Source of the DNA: Oscillospiraceae bacterium
GTDB taxonomy: Bacteria; Bacillota; Clostridia; Oscillospirales; Oscillospiraceae
Reading direction: 5' to 3'
NCBI GenBank assembly: GCA_015067995.1
Contig: SVLJ01000008.1
Location: 1 to 64,000, forward strand
DNA: 64,000 nt
Of this stretch, positions 26,557 to 34,092 are shown in pieces (the stretch's first letter is position 1; every line of letters begins with the position of its first letter). Below the pieces are notes generated by a model. It was not told the origin of the DNA. It ran no database searches and was given only the letters and a program-made list of their open reading frames with translations. A program made the translations under genes and the position numbers.

Positions 26557-26811
26557 TTGAAGATTTACGACTTTGAGGGAGAGAAAAATATTTCTGGAGA
26601 CCGCATCCACCAAGCAAGAACTGCAATGCGATTGTCTCAGGCAGATCTTGCGGCTCGTATGCAGGTCAATGGTGTCACCATCGAACGAGAGGCCATCAGC
26701 AAGATTGAAACCGGTGACAGGTTCGTGACCGACTACGAACTCATGGTGTTTGCAAAAGTTCTCAATGTGTCAATAGAATGGCTTATTGGCCAAGATCAGA
26801 AAAAAGACTAA
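26557..26811 (+). CDS. XRE-family helix-turn-helix regulator
   Basis: 84 residues: a single HTH_3 domain (about 15-75) with LSQADLAARMQV as helices 2-3 and SKIETGDR as the conserved continuation. TTG start with GGAGG eight bases upstream. It probably represses the divergent SLOG promoter and itself. Followed by its own terminator. Confidence 0.88.
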   Translation: MKIYDFEGEKNISGDRIHQARTAMRLSQADLAARMQVNGVTIEREAISKIETGDRFVTDYELMVFAKVLNVSIEWLIGQDQKKD

Positions 26812-26849
26812 AAGGCTCAGATGTCAGTAATGACCTCCGAGCCTTTTTT
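26810..26849 (+). terminator. Intrinsic terminator after the XRE gene
   Basis: AAAAGGCTC and GAGCCTTTTTT enclose a small inner hairpin (GTCA-GTAA-TGAC). Confidence 0.8.
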
Positions 26850-26889
26850 CAGTTTGCTGTAGTCTTATGTTGATACCTACTATAAGAAA

Positions 26890-26919
26890 GAGCGGTCAAG
26901 GTTTAAGCCTTGGCCGCTC
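26890..26919. terminator. Hairpin terminator beside the S-subunit fragment
   Basis: GAGCGGTCAAGG pairs with CCTTGGCCGCTC (one wobble). The surrounding GATACC...AAGAAAGAGCGGTC resembles the hairpin at 25910-25960. Confidence 0.65.
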
Positions 26920-26923
26920 GTTG

Positions 26924-27421
26924 TTATATTCTGTCGCCGTAAGGCAGTGCCTTAATGTACTCCTCCATATATGCGAAGTCTGGAGTTCCGTCCTCGGCTT
27001 GGGGCAGTTTGAGTATGGTGTCTTTCATCTTCTCAAGTGTCCATTTACGACCATAGCTAAAGCGATAGCGGTTAGCCTTAATGACTGTCACGATAAAGAG
27101 TGCGTTATACTTGTTCATCACCCAACCATCGGCATAGAGAATGTTCACATCATCAGAGGCCCAAAAAGGTTCCGCTTGGTAAAAGGCTTCGCCAACGCTA
27201 CCGTTGTAATTTACCGTTATGCAGTTCGGCGCGCTAATGTCCTCCGGCTCAACTTGTATATGCTGACGGACACCGTTGTTTTCGCTGATAGCACCGAGAT
27301 AATTTGTGTTTTCGTCAATCATATCTGCCTTCGTCAAGCGACGCCCTTTAACAAATCGGAACAGGTCTCCCATTCGATATTCGGCCCATCGCCGCTGGTG
27401 CGGAAGTTCTGGCCTAATAAA
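26924..27421 (-). pseudogene. Restriction endonuclease specificity (S) subunit, C-terminal fragment
   Basis: The frame is recognisable from FIRPELPHQRRWAEYRMGDL at 27421 on and has no start codon before ATG 27373; a TAA lies just upstream at about 27427. The body matches the second target-recognition half of HsdS/BcgI-type S subunits (EYRMGDLF, RRLTKADM, YLGAISENNGV) and has a complete natural C-terminus (YMEEYIKALPYGDRI). About 166 residues of a normal ~400 remain. No modification or cleavage subunit is nearby, so it is a remnant. Its upstream end is joined to a Rep fragment in another frame. Confidence 0.75.
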
Positions 27422-27468
27422 GGGTTGTTAATAGTGATTTGCCACTTGCGGCACTGGGTGTCGCTCAT
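27334..27468 (-). pseudogene. Replication protein (CRESS/plasmid Rep-like) N-terminal fragment
   Basis: A 44-codon frame starting ATG 27468 behind GGGGGG reads MSDTQCRKWQITINNPLL and then runs out of frame through the S-subunit fragment to a TGA. RKWQ(L/I)TINNP is the motif I signature found at the N-terminus of HUH-endonuclease Rep proteins of CRESS-DNA-like plasmids in Firmicutes. The similarity stops at codons 16-18, exactly where S-subunit similarity begins in another frame, marking a recombination junction near 27415-27421. Confidence 0.55.
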
Positions 27469-27533
27469 GCAATCCCCCCAATTCAATCTATAGTCATATT
27501 TGCGACAAGTTACACAAAAAGGAGAAATGAATC

Positions 27534-28187
27534 ATGGCACCTGCACTGAACTATGCACAGGCTTATCAGGCCGCACTGGCCCAGGCATATCCCTATGTCC
27601 TGCACTTCGCTGCTCTGCGCAGCATCGAGAACGATGGCCGCTATAAGTGGACCGGCGCGAACACCATCCAGATCCCCGTCCTGAGCACCACCGGCCGTGT
27701 GGATGCTGATCGCGATACCATCCGTACTGCGACCCGCAACTACAACAACAGCTGGGAGCCCAAGACCCTGCAGAACCACCGCAAGTGGTCTACTCTGGTC
27801 CATCCTCTGGACATCGACGAGACCAACCACGTGGCCAGCATCCAGAATATCACCAAGGTGCTCAACGAGGAGCAGAAGTTCCCCGAAATGGATGCCTACC
27901 TGATTTCCAAGGTCTTTGCTGACTGGGCAGCTGCTGGCGGCGTTGCCGACACCACTGCTCTGACTGTGGACAACGTTCTGGCCAAGGCCTGCATGAACAG
28001 CGTCAAGGTTCAGTTGATTCTGCTGGATCTTCTGCTGGAGAACGATGCAGCAGAAGCACGGGAAATCGTCCGACAGTACAAGCCCGTTTATGAGACGCTG
28101 GATGATTATCTGGCGGATTTGGACAGCCTGATGATCGACAAAGATGCTGTTATCATGAATCCCGACGGAACCGCACTTTTGCAGTGA
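27534..28187 (+). CDS. Chimeric protein: phage major capsid N-terminus with an unrelated C-terminal tail
   Basis: 217 residues behind AAAAAGGAGAA. Residues ~1-155 match the N-terminal two thirds of a phage major capsid family (LHFAALRSIENDGRYKW, GRVDADRDTI, RKWSTLVHPLDIDETNHVA, EEQKFPEMDAYLISK). The capsid C-terminal domain is missing. After about residue 160 the chain changes to a different, acidic sequence (IVRQYKPVYETLDDYLADLD, ending MNPDGTALLQ) that I do not recognise. No terminase, portal or tail gene is near. It is an in-frame fusion, so it may still be expressed; more likely it is a phage remnant. Confidence 0.6.
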   Translation: MAPALNYAQAYQAALAQAYPYVLHFAALRSIENDGRYKWTGANTIQIPVLSTTGRVDADRDTIRTATRNYNNSWEPKTLQNHRKWSTLVHPLDIDETNHVASIQNITKVLNEEQKFPEMDAYLISKVFADWAAAGGVADTTALTVDNVLAKACMNSVKVQLILLDLLLENDAAEAREIVRQYKPVYETLDDYLADLDSLMIDKDAVIMNPDGTALLQ

Positions 28188-28212
28188 TCATAACGAATGT
28201 CAACAGAAAATG

Positions 28213-28243
28213 AGAGCCAAGGTTTTTGCGGCCTTGGCTCTCG
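28213..28243. terminator. Bidirectional terminator after the glycosyltransferase gene
   Basis: GAGAGCCAAGG and CCTTGGCTCTC form a perfect 11-bp stem between two convergent units. Confidence 0.75.
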
Positions 28244-28244
28244 T

Positions 28245-29426
28245 TCAGCGTTCACTATCACAAACCTGCAGGATTTTGTCTGCGGCACCTTTGGCACCGG
28301 AGCATTTCCGGAAGCCTTCGGCAACCGTGGCTGCGTTCTGCGCATAGCTGCTTTCTGTAAATATGATGTTGATGGCGTTTGCGATGGAGGGAGCGTCGGC
28401 TTTGCGCAGCTTGATGCCTGCGCCCAGTTGGGAAACACGTTCAGCGACGCCGCTTTGCTCTGTGGTCTGCGGCAGCATCACAAGCGGCACACCAAAATAC
28501 AGACTCTCATTCACGCTGTTCATTCCACAATGGGAAACGAAGACATCTGCCTGCTGCAGGACGGCGATTTGATCCACATGGGAGAAGATGGAGATGTTTT
28601 CCGGCAGCGCACCGAAAGCTTCTACAGACACCAGATCGCCAACGGACATGATCACCTGATATTCTGTACCCGCCAAAGCGTCGATACAATTTTTGTACAG
28701 GGGCATCATGTCGTTGTTGACCGTTCCCATGGAGATATAAATGAGCCTGCCTTTTGTTTTTTCAATCTTGTCCACAGCGAGGCGGATGGAGGGCCCCACG
28801 AAGGCATACTTGTCTGAGAAGGTCTCCGAACAGGGCTGGAACGCGGGAGAGGTATATACGACGGTGTGCGTATCGTTGTCATTCTGAAGGATATCCAGAA
28901 TGCTTTTGACGGGATAGCCTTTGTTTTGCAGCCGTTTGATCTGTCTGGTGATGCGCGGCATGGACAAGAGCATTTTGAACAGCTCTCCAACACCCTGCTT
29001 CATGATCTTTGCCGAGTGTTCGTTGAAGGCAAATGTTGTGGTGGAAGAAACAAAGGGGATGCCGAGCTTTAACGCAGCGGCCTTGCCCCATACCGCCATG
29101 GAATCTGCAACAATGCAGTCAGGCTGCAGCTGCTCCATGTCGGCGCAGACCTTGTCATCCAGCGCCAGCGTGGTATCTACCAGAATCTTTGTGGAGAACG
29201 CCAGATCCTTTCCCACACGCGCGGCATCCTTCGGCGAAAGCTTCTGTTCCATATCATATTCGTCGCAGGAGACAAAGACTGCTCCTGCGGACTCGATCTT
29301 CTCGCGCATCATGTGATAGGAATAGTACCACACCTGATGTCCGCGGGAAACCAATTCCCGCACGACCCCCAACGTTGGATTGGTGTGCCCGTGTGCGGGA
29401 ATACAGAAGAAGACGATGTTACTCAT
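28245..29426 (-). CDS. UGT/macrolide-type glycosyltransferase (GT1, MGT family)
   Basis: 393 residues, GT-B fold. The N-terminal domain starts IVFFCIPAHGHTNPTLGVV, the typical acceptor-side motif, and the C-terminal donor site has HCGMNSVNESLYFGVPLV followed by QTTEQSGVAERV. Such enzymes glycosylate small hydrophobic molecules, including macrolides, with UDP sugars. The start was set at 29426; it follows the AbrB gene by 16 bases and shares its autoregulated promoter. Acceptor unknown; detoxification is an inference. Confidence 0.85.
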   Translation of the reverse strand: MSNIVFFCIPAHGHTNPTLGVVRELVSRGHQVWYYSYHMMREKIESAGAVFVSCDEYDMEQKLSPKDAARVGKDLAFSTKILVDTTLALDDKVCADMEQLQPDCIVADSMAVWGKAAALKLGIPFVSSTTTFAFNEHSAKIMKQGVGELFKMLLSMPRITRQIKRLQNKGYPVKSILDILQNDNDTHTVVYTSPAFQPCSETFSDKYAFVGPSIRLAVDKIEKTKGRLIYISMGTVNNDMMPLYKNCIDALAGTEYQVIMSVGDLVSVEAFGALPENISIFSHVDQIAVLQQADVFVSHCGMNSVNESLYFGVPLVMLPQTTEQSGVAERVSQLGAGIKLRKADAPSIANAINIIFTESSYAQNAATVAEGFRKCSGAKGAADKILQVCDSER

Positions 29427-29442
29427 AGCGTTTCTCCGGAGT

Positions 29443-29652
29443 TCATTCCTCGATTTCGGTGAAGATTCGGTGGATATACTCCTGCTGCATCTCTTTTGGG
29501 AGAATGGCAAGGCCTCTCTTTTCGTCGCCGAGAACCAGAATTTCGTTTCCGGGGTGGAGGTCGAACAGCTCTCTGGCTTCTTTGGGGATGACGAACTGTC
29601 CCTTTTCACCGATTTTTACCATCCAGGCATGTTTTTCGTTGGGTATGTTCAT
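29443..29652 (-). CDS. AbrB/SpoVT/MazE-type DNA-binding protein
   Basis: 69 residues with a swapped-hairpin AbrB domain (MVKIGEKGQFVIPKEARELF, then GNEILVLGDEKRGLAIL). It starts behind AAAGGAGG, which lies inside the right arm of a long palindrome, so it very probably represses its own operon. No toxin gene accompanies it, so it is a regulator rather than a MazE antitoxin. The partner gene is the glycosyltransferase. Confidence 0.87.
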   Translation of the reverse strand: MNIPNEKHAWMVKIGEKGQFVIPKEARELFDLHPGNEILVLGDEKRGLAILPKEMQQEYIHRIFTEIEE

Positions 29653-29659
29653 AGCTGTT

Positions 29660-29702
29660 CCTCCTTTGGTATGATTAGTATGAATAATCATACCAAAGGA
29701 GG
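29660..29702 (-). promoter_or_regulatory. 18-bp-arm palindromic operator of the AbrB-glycosyltransferase operon
   Basis: CCTCCTTTGGTATGATTA and TAATCATACCAAAGGAGG are perfect arms around GTATGAA. The dyad covers the -10 box and its left end contains the AbrB ribosome site (minus strand), so it could act both as operator and as an mRNA hairpin that hides the ribosome site. Confidence 0.8.
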
Positions 29703-29715
29703 GGTGAATTGTCAA
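29687..29715 (-). promoter_or_regulatory. Promoter of the AbrB-glycosyltransferase operon
   Basis: On the minus strand TTGACA (29710-29715), a 17-bp spacer and TATGAT (29687-29692). The -10 and spacer lie within the operator palindrome. Confidence 0.85.
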
Positions 29716-29723
29716 TGAAAAAG

Positions 29724-29757
29724 TGCCTGCCGCAGAACGAGCGTTCTGCGGCAGGCA
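29724..29757 (-). terminator. Intrinsic terminator of the AI-2E permease gene
   Basis: A 16-bp perfect stem (TGCCTGCCGCAGAACG / CGTTCTGCGGCAGGCA) followed on the minus strand by TTTTT. Confidence 0.88.
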
Positions 29758-29789
29758 ATCTGTTGGAGTATACCTGTAGTACGGTTGGC

Positions 29790-30863
29790 TCAGCGGAACA
29801 GCTTTATGACGCTGCGGTCATTGAGATGGCGAAGGAGAGAGAGTCCGATGGGGAATCCAAACAGTCCCACCACGCCCAGCAGCTGTGCGCCTGCAAACAT
29901 GCTGCAAAGAGTGATCACCGGGTGCAGTCCCAACTGACTTCCGACGATTTTCGGCTCGATGATGTTGCGGATGACGGTGATGACCAGATAGAGGATCAGC
30001 AGTCCCAGCGCAAGGGGATAGTTGCCCTTGATGACGGTCAGGATCGTCCATGGAATCATGATGCCGCCAGTTCCCAGCACGGGGAGAAGATCGAAAATTG
30101 CAATTACAAAGGCCAGCATAATCGCATGCCGGATGCCCAGAAGAGAAAGACCAACCGACAGCTCTGCAAAAGTAATGGACATGATAATGATATAGGAGCG
30201 GATGCATACCAGAAGGGTACCTGCGACATATTCCCTGATTTCAAAAAAGATCGCTTTTGCGTGTTCACTCATCTGCCGAAGGCAGAAACCGGTCAATCGA
30301 TCGTAGTCAACAGCGATAAAGAAGCTGGATATGATCATCAGCACCAGCTTGATAAACAATCCGGGCACGGCGGAGGCAAGGTTGGTAGCGATGGCCATGA
30401 CCCTTACAGACAGGCTGGAGATCAACTGCCCCAGAGATTGGATCATTTCTCTTCCAACGTCGTCAAATACTGCGGCGAGTGAGGGCTCCATACTCACCAG
30501 CACGGCTTCGATATTCAACAGAATCTCCATGAAATACGGCTGGGCATATGTTTCATACAATCCGGGGAGGCTGCCGATCAATGAGGCAATGGCCGAAACG
30601 GCTTTGATGCTGGCGAGGGTGAGCAGTGCGCCTGCCACTGTATAGAACAGGATCACGGCTAAGATCGCAGAGAGTTTGTCGGGGAGACGCAGTGTTCTCG
30701 TCATGAGATGGATGGGCGTCTTCAGGATATAAGCGATGGCAAACGCGATGGCGAAGGGCATGAGCAGCGGCAGTGCATAACGGAGCGCCGCAAAGGCCAG
30801 AAGAAGAATGATGCCGAAGTATGCAAAATTGACCAGAAAAGTCTTCCGTTTTTCTGTAACCAT
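29790..30863 (-). CDS. AI-2E family permease, YtvI-like
   Basis: 357 residues with about eight membrane helices. N-terminal pair followed by a large extracytoplasmic loop (about 95-170), then the core helices with DLLPVLGTGGIMIPW, the conserved family motif, and NIIEPKIVGSQLGLHP. Sporulation protein YtvI belongs here, as do ion/proton antiporters of the family. Substrate unresolved. The gene is monocistronic with its own promoter and terminator. Confidence 0.87.
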   Translation of the reverse strand: MVTEKRKTFLVNFAYFGIILLLAFAALRYALPLLMPFAIAFAIAYILKTPIHLMTRTLRLPDKLSAILAVILFYTVAGALLTLASIKAVSAIASLIGSLPGLYETYAQPYFMEILLNIEAVLVSMEPSLAAVFDDVGREMIQSLGQLISSLSVRVMAIATNLASAVPGLFIKLVLMIISSFFIAVDYDRLTGFCLRQMSEHAKAIFFEIREYVAGTLLVCIRSYIIIMSITFAELSVGLSLLGIRHAIMLAFVIAIFDLLPVLGTGGIMIPWTILTVIKGNYPLALGLLILYLVITVIRNIIEPKIVGSQLGLHPVITLCSMFAGAQLLGVVGLFGFPIGLSLLRHLNDRSVIKLFR

Positions 30864-30902
30864 GTTTCCCCTCCAAGCCGCAATATAAATGGTATTTATG
30901 AC

Positions 30903-30931
30903 ATTATATGGAGGGAAAAACGGGGTGTCAA
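30903..30931 (-). promoter_or_regulatory. Consensus promoter of the AI-2E permease gene
   Basis: On the minus strand TTGACA, a 17-bp spacer and TATAAT, both perfect, about 40 bp before the start codon. Confidence 0.88.
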
Positions 30932-31110
30932 CAGAGTAAAGAAAACCTTAATAAAATGGAAATGCCGCAATCTGCATTTTCATTTGAAATCAATCATTTC
31001 AGATACTCCCTTTCCTGCTTTGGTTTTGGGTGACTGTTTCCATTACAAATGGGAACGCAGAAAAAGTAATATGAACAAACTGTGAATAAGTGGGGCGGCA
31101 TACAAGAGTG

Positions 31111-31158
31111 TTGACACTTGTAGACACGCGTGATATAATTTGATTACAGTTGTAGACA
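31111..31158 (+). promoter_or_regulatory. blaI promoter with two BlaI/MecI-type operators
   Basis: TTGACA (31111-31116), 17 bp, TATAAT (31134-31139). Two copies of TTGTAGACA (31118-31126, 31150-31158) lie about three helical turns apart; each belongs to an ACA-NN-TGT dyad (ACACTTGT and TACAGTTGTA), the core recognised by BlaI/MecI repressors. The other part of the 310-bp gap (30932-31110) shows nothing recognisable. Confidence 0.78.
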
Positions 31159-31173
31159 AAAGGGGGGCTGCGT

Positions 31174-31560
31174 ATGGAAAATATTCATTTGACTGAGGCG
31201 GAATGGAATGTCATGGAATGCCTGTGGGAACACTCGCCCAGAACGGGAAGAGAGGTGACGCAGTATCTGGAAAAAAAGGCCGGGTGGAGCAGATCCACAA
31301 CACTGACACTGCTGTCTCGTCTGGAAGCTAAGGGCGCCGTTGCTGCCGACAGTGAGGACGGGAAAAAAACCTTCAGCGCAATGCTCCAGCGGGAGGATGC
31401 GGCTCTGCAGGAAACAGAAGGCTTTTTGAGCCGGGTGTATCATGGCAGCGTGAGCATGATGGTCAGCGCTCTGACGAAAAAGCAGACGCTTCCGCAGGAG
31501 GAGATCGACCAGCTGTATGCTATGCTGAAGGAACTGGAAGGGGGCGAGCCGGATGGTTGA
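31174..31560 (+). CDS. BlaI/MecI-family repressor
   Basis: 128 residues: a winged helix (LTEAEWNVMECLWEHSPRTG, then TTLTLLSRLEAKGAV) and a C-terminal dimerisation helix. BlaI proteins repress their own operon until cleaved after a signal from a BlaR1-type protease. The stop overlaps the start of the next gene by eight bases. Confidence 0.92.
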   Translation: MENIHLTEAEWNVMECLWEHSPRTGREVTQYLEKKAGWSRSTTLTLLSRLEAKGAVAADSEDGKKTFSAMLQREDAALQETEGFLSRVYHGSVSMMVSALTKKQTLPQEEIDQLYAMLKELEGGEPDG

Positions 31561-34042
31561 TTGGATTGTGTCGTCTTCTGTGCTCGTTGCTGTGATGATC
31601 CTGCTGCGCTTTGCGCTGAGAGGGAAAGTCAGCCTGCGGGTGCAGTATGCGCTGTGGGGACTGGTGCTGGTGAGACTGCTTCTGCCATTCAGTGTTGGTT
31701 CCATTGCCTGGAGCGCGGCCGGTGCGGCGGAATGGCTGGAACCTGTTGAGACTGCGGTGAAAGGAGCGGAGTTAGAGCTTCCGCTCTATGAAATGCATGA
31801 GTTTCAGGACTGGCAGGAGTATGAGGCATTTGTTGAGGGAAACCGGAGCTTTGCCATCACCGGGAAAATGAATTCTGAGTTTCACAACCTTGCTTCCGGC
31901 GCTGACTACATATGGGCAACGGTTCCGGTTACCGTTCCGTGGGATACGGTTCTGAAGACTGTCTGGGCAGTGGGCGGCATGGCTGCTGCCGTATGGTTTG
32001 CAGCAGCAAATTTCCGATTTTCTGCCCGACTGAAACGGAGCAGGCGCACCGAAAGCGCTGAATGCTGCAGGCTGCCGGTTTATATCAGTGACATCCTGGA
32101 TACGCCGTGTCTGTTCGGTATGTTCCGTCCGGCGATTTACCTGACTGCTGAGGCGGTGGAAGAACCACAGACCATGCGCCATGCCGTAGAGCATGAATAT
32201 ACGCATTATTGCCATGGCGACCACATCTGGGCCGTCCTGCGGTGCGTGTGTCTGGCGCTGCATTGGTATAATCCGCTGGTCTGGTGGGCGGCGCTGCTGT
32301 CCAGAAACGATGCGGAGCTTGCCTGTGATGAAGCTACCATCCTGCGGTTGGGGGAAGGTGAGCGGGCTGCCTACGGACGGACGCTGGTGCGGCTGACCTG
32401 TGAGAAACGGCCTGCGCTTCTGCATACAGCCACCACCATGACCGGCAGTGGTCGGACTATCCGGGATCGGATCGCATTGATCGTGAGAAAGCCGAAGATG
32501 GCAGCATATACGCTGGCGGTGGTGTTGGTGATCTCGGTGTTCGCTGCTGTATGCGCGTTTGCGGGAGCGGAAAAGAATACGCCATGGCAGTGGGCACAGT
32601 CGCTGTCAGCAGAGGATATCCGGTTTGCAGAACCATGGACAACGGAGGCTGCGGATAGCCGGATGTTGTCTGATGCGGATACAGCAAAGCTGACAGCGCT
32701 GCTGAATGTGCTTGACAGAAACGATTTTGCAGATAATAAACGACTGGCAGGCGGGACGCCTACCTATGGTCTGCGGATACAGACTGTGGACGGTACATAT
32801 CATATCAACCAGTCCATTGCAGCCAGCGGCCAGCTGGAGATCCAATATGCTGGTAAGATGTGGTGGATCGACGATGAAAAGCTGGCGGACTTTGTCCGGA
32901 AGCATGCGGTGACCGCGACACATTCCGCACCGAATGAGCCGACTGTGCCTGCGGACAGCGTACAGACGGAGCCCGTCGACCTTCAGCAGCTTATCAACAG
33001 CATTATGGTAGGGTCGCTGCGCTATGGTGGTGAGGAATGGCAGTCCTCCGGCAATTATACGCTGACGGTATCCGGCGCCGATGGCCGCACGGATTCCTAT
33101 CTGTGTGCTCCGGGGGCGTTTCCATCCCTGTCGAGCACACCGGGATATTATGTGGGGCAAAGACAGGACCTGACTCCGGCGAGTGGACCATGGGAAGAGG
33201 ATCATTCCGAAAACGATTACATTATGACTGTGTCCAATGACCGTTTCGCTGTAACGGTCTATTCTCAGGAAGATAAAATCAAGGTTCAGGAGACCGGCGG
33301 CAGAGACCTGTATTTTGTCGGAGAGACGGAATTGGATGAATTCTTCCCTCTGGGAAACAGCGGTCAATTGTTCCGGAGCTTCTGGCAGTATGCCGTGGAG
33401 GCGAGAGCGAACTATGAATTTCAGGACTGTTCCGTGGATGGATCAGAAACCAACTATGAGTTGATCGCCCGGGAACTGGCGAAGCAGTATGCACGGTTGA
33501 TCGTGGATCGCCCCGATTGGTATCACCAGCAGGCGCAGGAAGCAGGAGTATCCTCCGCGGAAGTCTTTGATGCGTACTATGGTGCAGAGAATTCAAACTT
33601 CGTTTTCAACCTGAGGCTGTATTTGAAGATCGAAGAAGACGAGAGAAACTATTGGGCGGCAGGCGGCGGTTTTTCCGGGCCCTATGAAAGCGGGCCGCTG
33701 GCGGGCTATTACGGAGACGGCGGCGAGGCAACGGTCCAAAAGGGCACGGATGGCCGCTGGCGTATGAGCGGTCTTGCCTCCGGCGGCAGCTGGGTCCAGC
33801 TCCCTGAAGCGCCGGGGAATGCATCCACACAGCGGTTGATAGAAATGTACTTCCTTACCGAAGGATGGAGCCGTGACTGGAGAATCCTGTCAGCCCTGGC
33901 GGAGAGACCTCTGGCAGAGGTGCAGGAGCAGCTGCAGGCGCTGACAGCGGAGGAGAAACGGGAATTGACAGAGGGAATGCTGGGATTTATCCGGGAGCAT
34001 CCCGATGATACCACATGGAAACCGGAGGACTTTGCCAGTTGA
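31553..34042 (+). CDS. BlaR1-like M56 membrane metallopeptidase with large sensor domain
   Basis: 829 residues. N-terminal membrane helices and a cytoplasmic zinc-protease domain with HEYTH (HExxH) near 212 and NDAELACDE as the distal ligand region; a last membrane helix (YTLAVVLVISVFAAVCAFAG, about 315-335) leads to some 490 extracytoplasmic residues. That part lacks a penicillin-binding transpeptidase domain (no SxxK with KTG partner was seen), so the ligand is probably not a beta-lactam. It pairs with BlaI; no beta-lactamase gene lies in the operon, which ends at a terminator. Confidence 0.85.
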   Translation: MVDWIVSSSVLVAVMILLRFALRGKVSLRVQYALWGLVLVRLLLPFSVGSIAWSAAGAAEWLEPVETAVKGAELELPLYEMHEFQDWQEYEAFVEGNRSFAITGKMNSEFHNLASGADYIWATVPVTVPWDTVLKTVWAVGGMAAAVWFAAANFRFSARLKRSRRTESAECCRLPVYISDILDTPCLFGMFRPAIYLTAEAVEEPQTMRHAVEHEYTHYCHGDHIWAVLRCVCLALHWYNPLVWWAALLSRNDAELACDEATILRLGEGERAAYGRTLVRLTCEKRPALLHTATTMTGSGRTIRDRIALIVRKPKMAAYTLAVVLVISVFAAVCAFAGAEKNTPWQWAQSLSAEDIRFAEPWTTEAADSRMLSDADTAKLTALLNVLDRNDFADNKRLAGGTPTYGLRIQTVDGTYHINQSIAASGQLEIQYAGKMWWIDDEKLADFVRKHAVTATHSAPNEPTVPADSVQTEPVDLQQLINSIMVGSLRYGGEEWQSSGNYTLTVSGADGRTDSYLCAPGAFPSLSSTPGYYVGQRQDLTPASGPWEEDHSENDYIMTVSNDRFAVTVYSQEDKIKVQETGGRDLYFVGETELDEFFPLGNSGQLFRSFWQYAVEARANYEFQDCSVDGSETNYELIARELAKQYARLIVDRPDWYHQQAQEAGVSSAEVFDAYYGAENSNFVFNLRLYLKIEEDERNYWAAGGGFSGPYESGPLAGYYGDGGEATVQKGTDGRWRMSGLASGGSWVQLPEAPGNASTQRLIEMYFLTEGWSRDWRILSALAERPLAEVQEQLQALTAEEKRELTEGMLGFIREHPDDTTWKPEDFAS

Positions 34043-34049
34043 CAAAGGG

Positions 34050-34089
34050 CAGCCGCCGCGGAGAAAAAATCCTCCGCGGCGGCTGTTTT
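34050..34089. terminator. Bidirectional intrinsic terminator
   Basis: CAGCCGCCGCGGAG and CTCCGCGGCGGCTG form a 14-bp stem with an A-rich loop, followed by TTTT on the plus strand, between convergent genes. Confidence 0.88.
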
Positions 34090-34092
34090 GCG

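Noticed and set aside
25846..28244. Intact genomic island with att sites at the tmRNA gene
   Set aside because: No second copy of the tmRNA 3' end (GGTTCAACTCCCCCCATCTCCACCA region) and no integrase were found in the window.
29443..29652. MazE antitoxin of a toxin-antitoxin pair
   Set aside because: The neighbouring gene is a glycosyltransferase, and no MazF/PemK-like gene is present.
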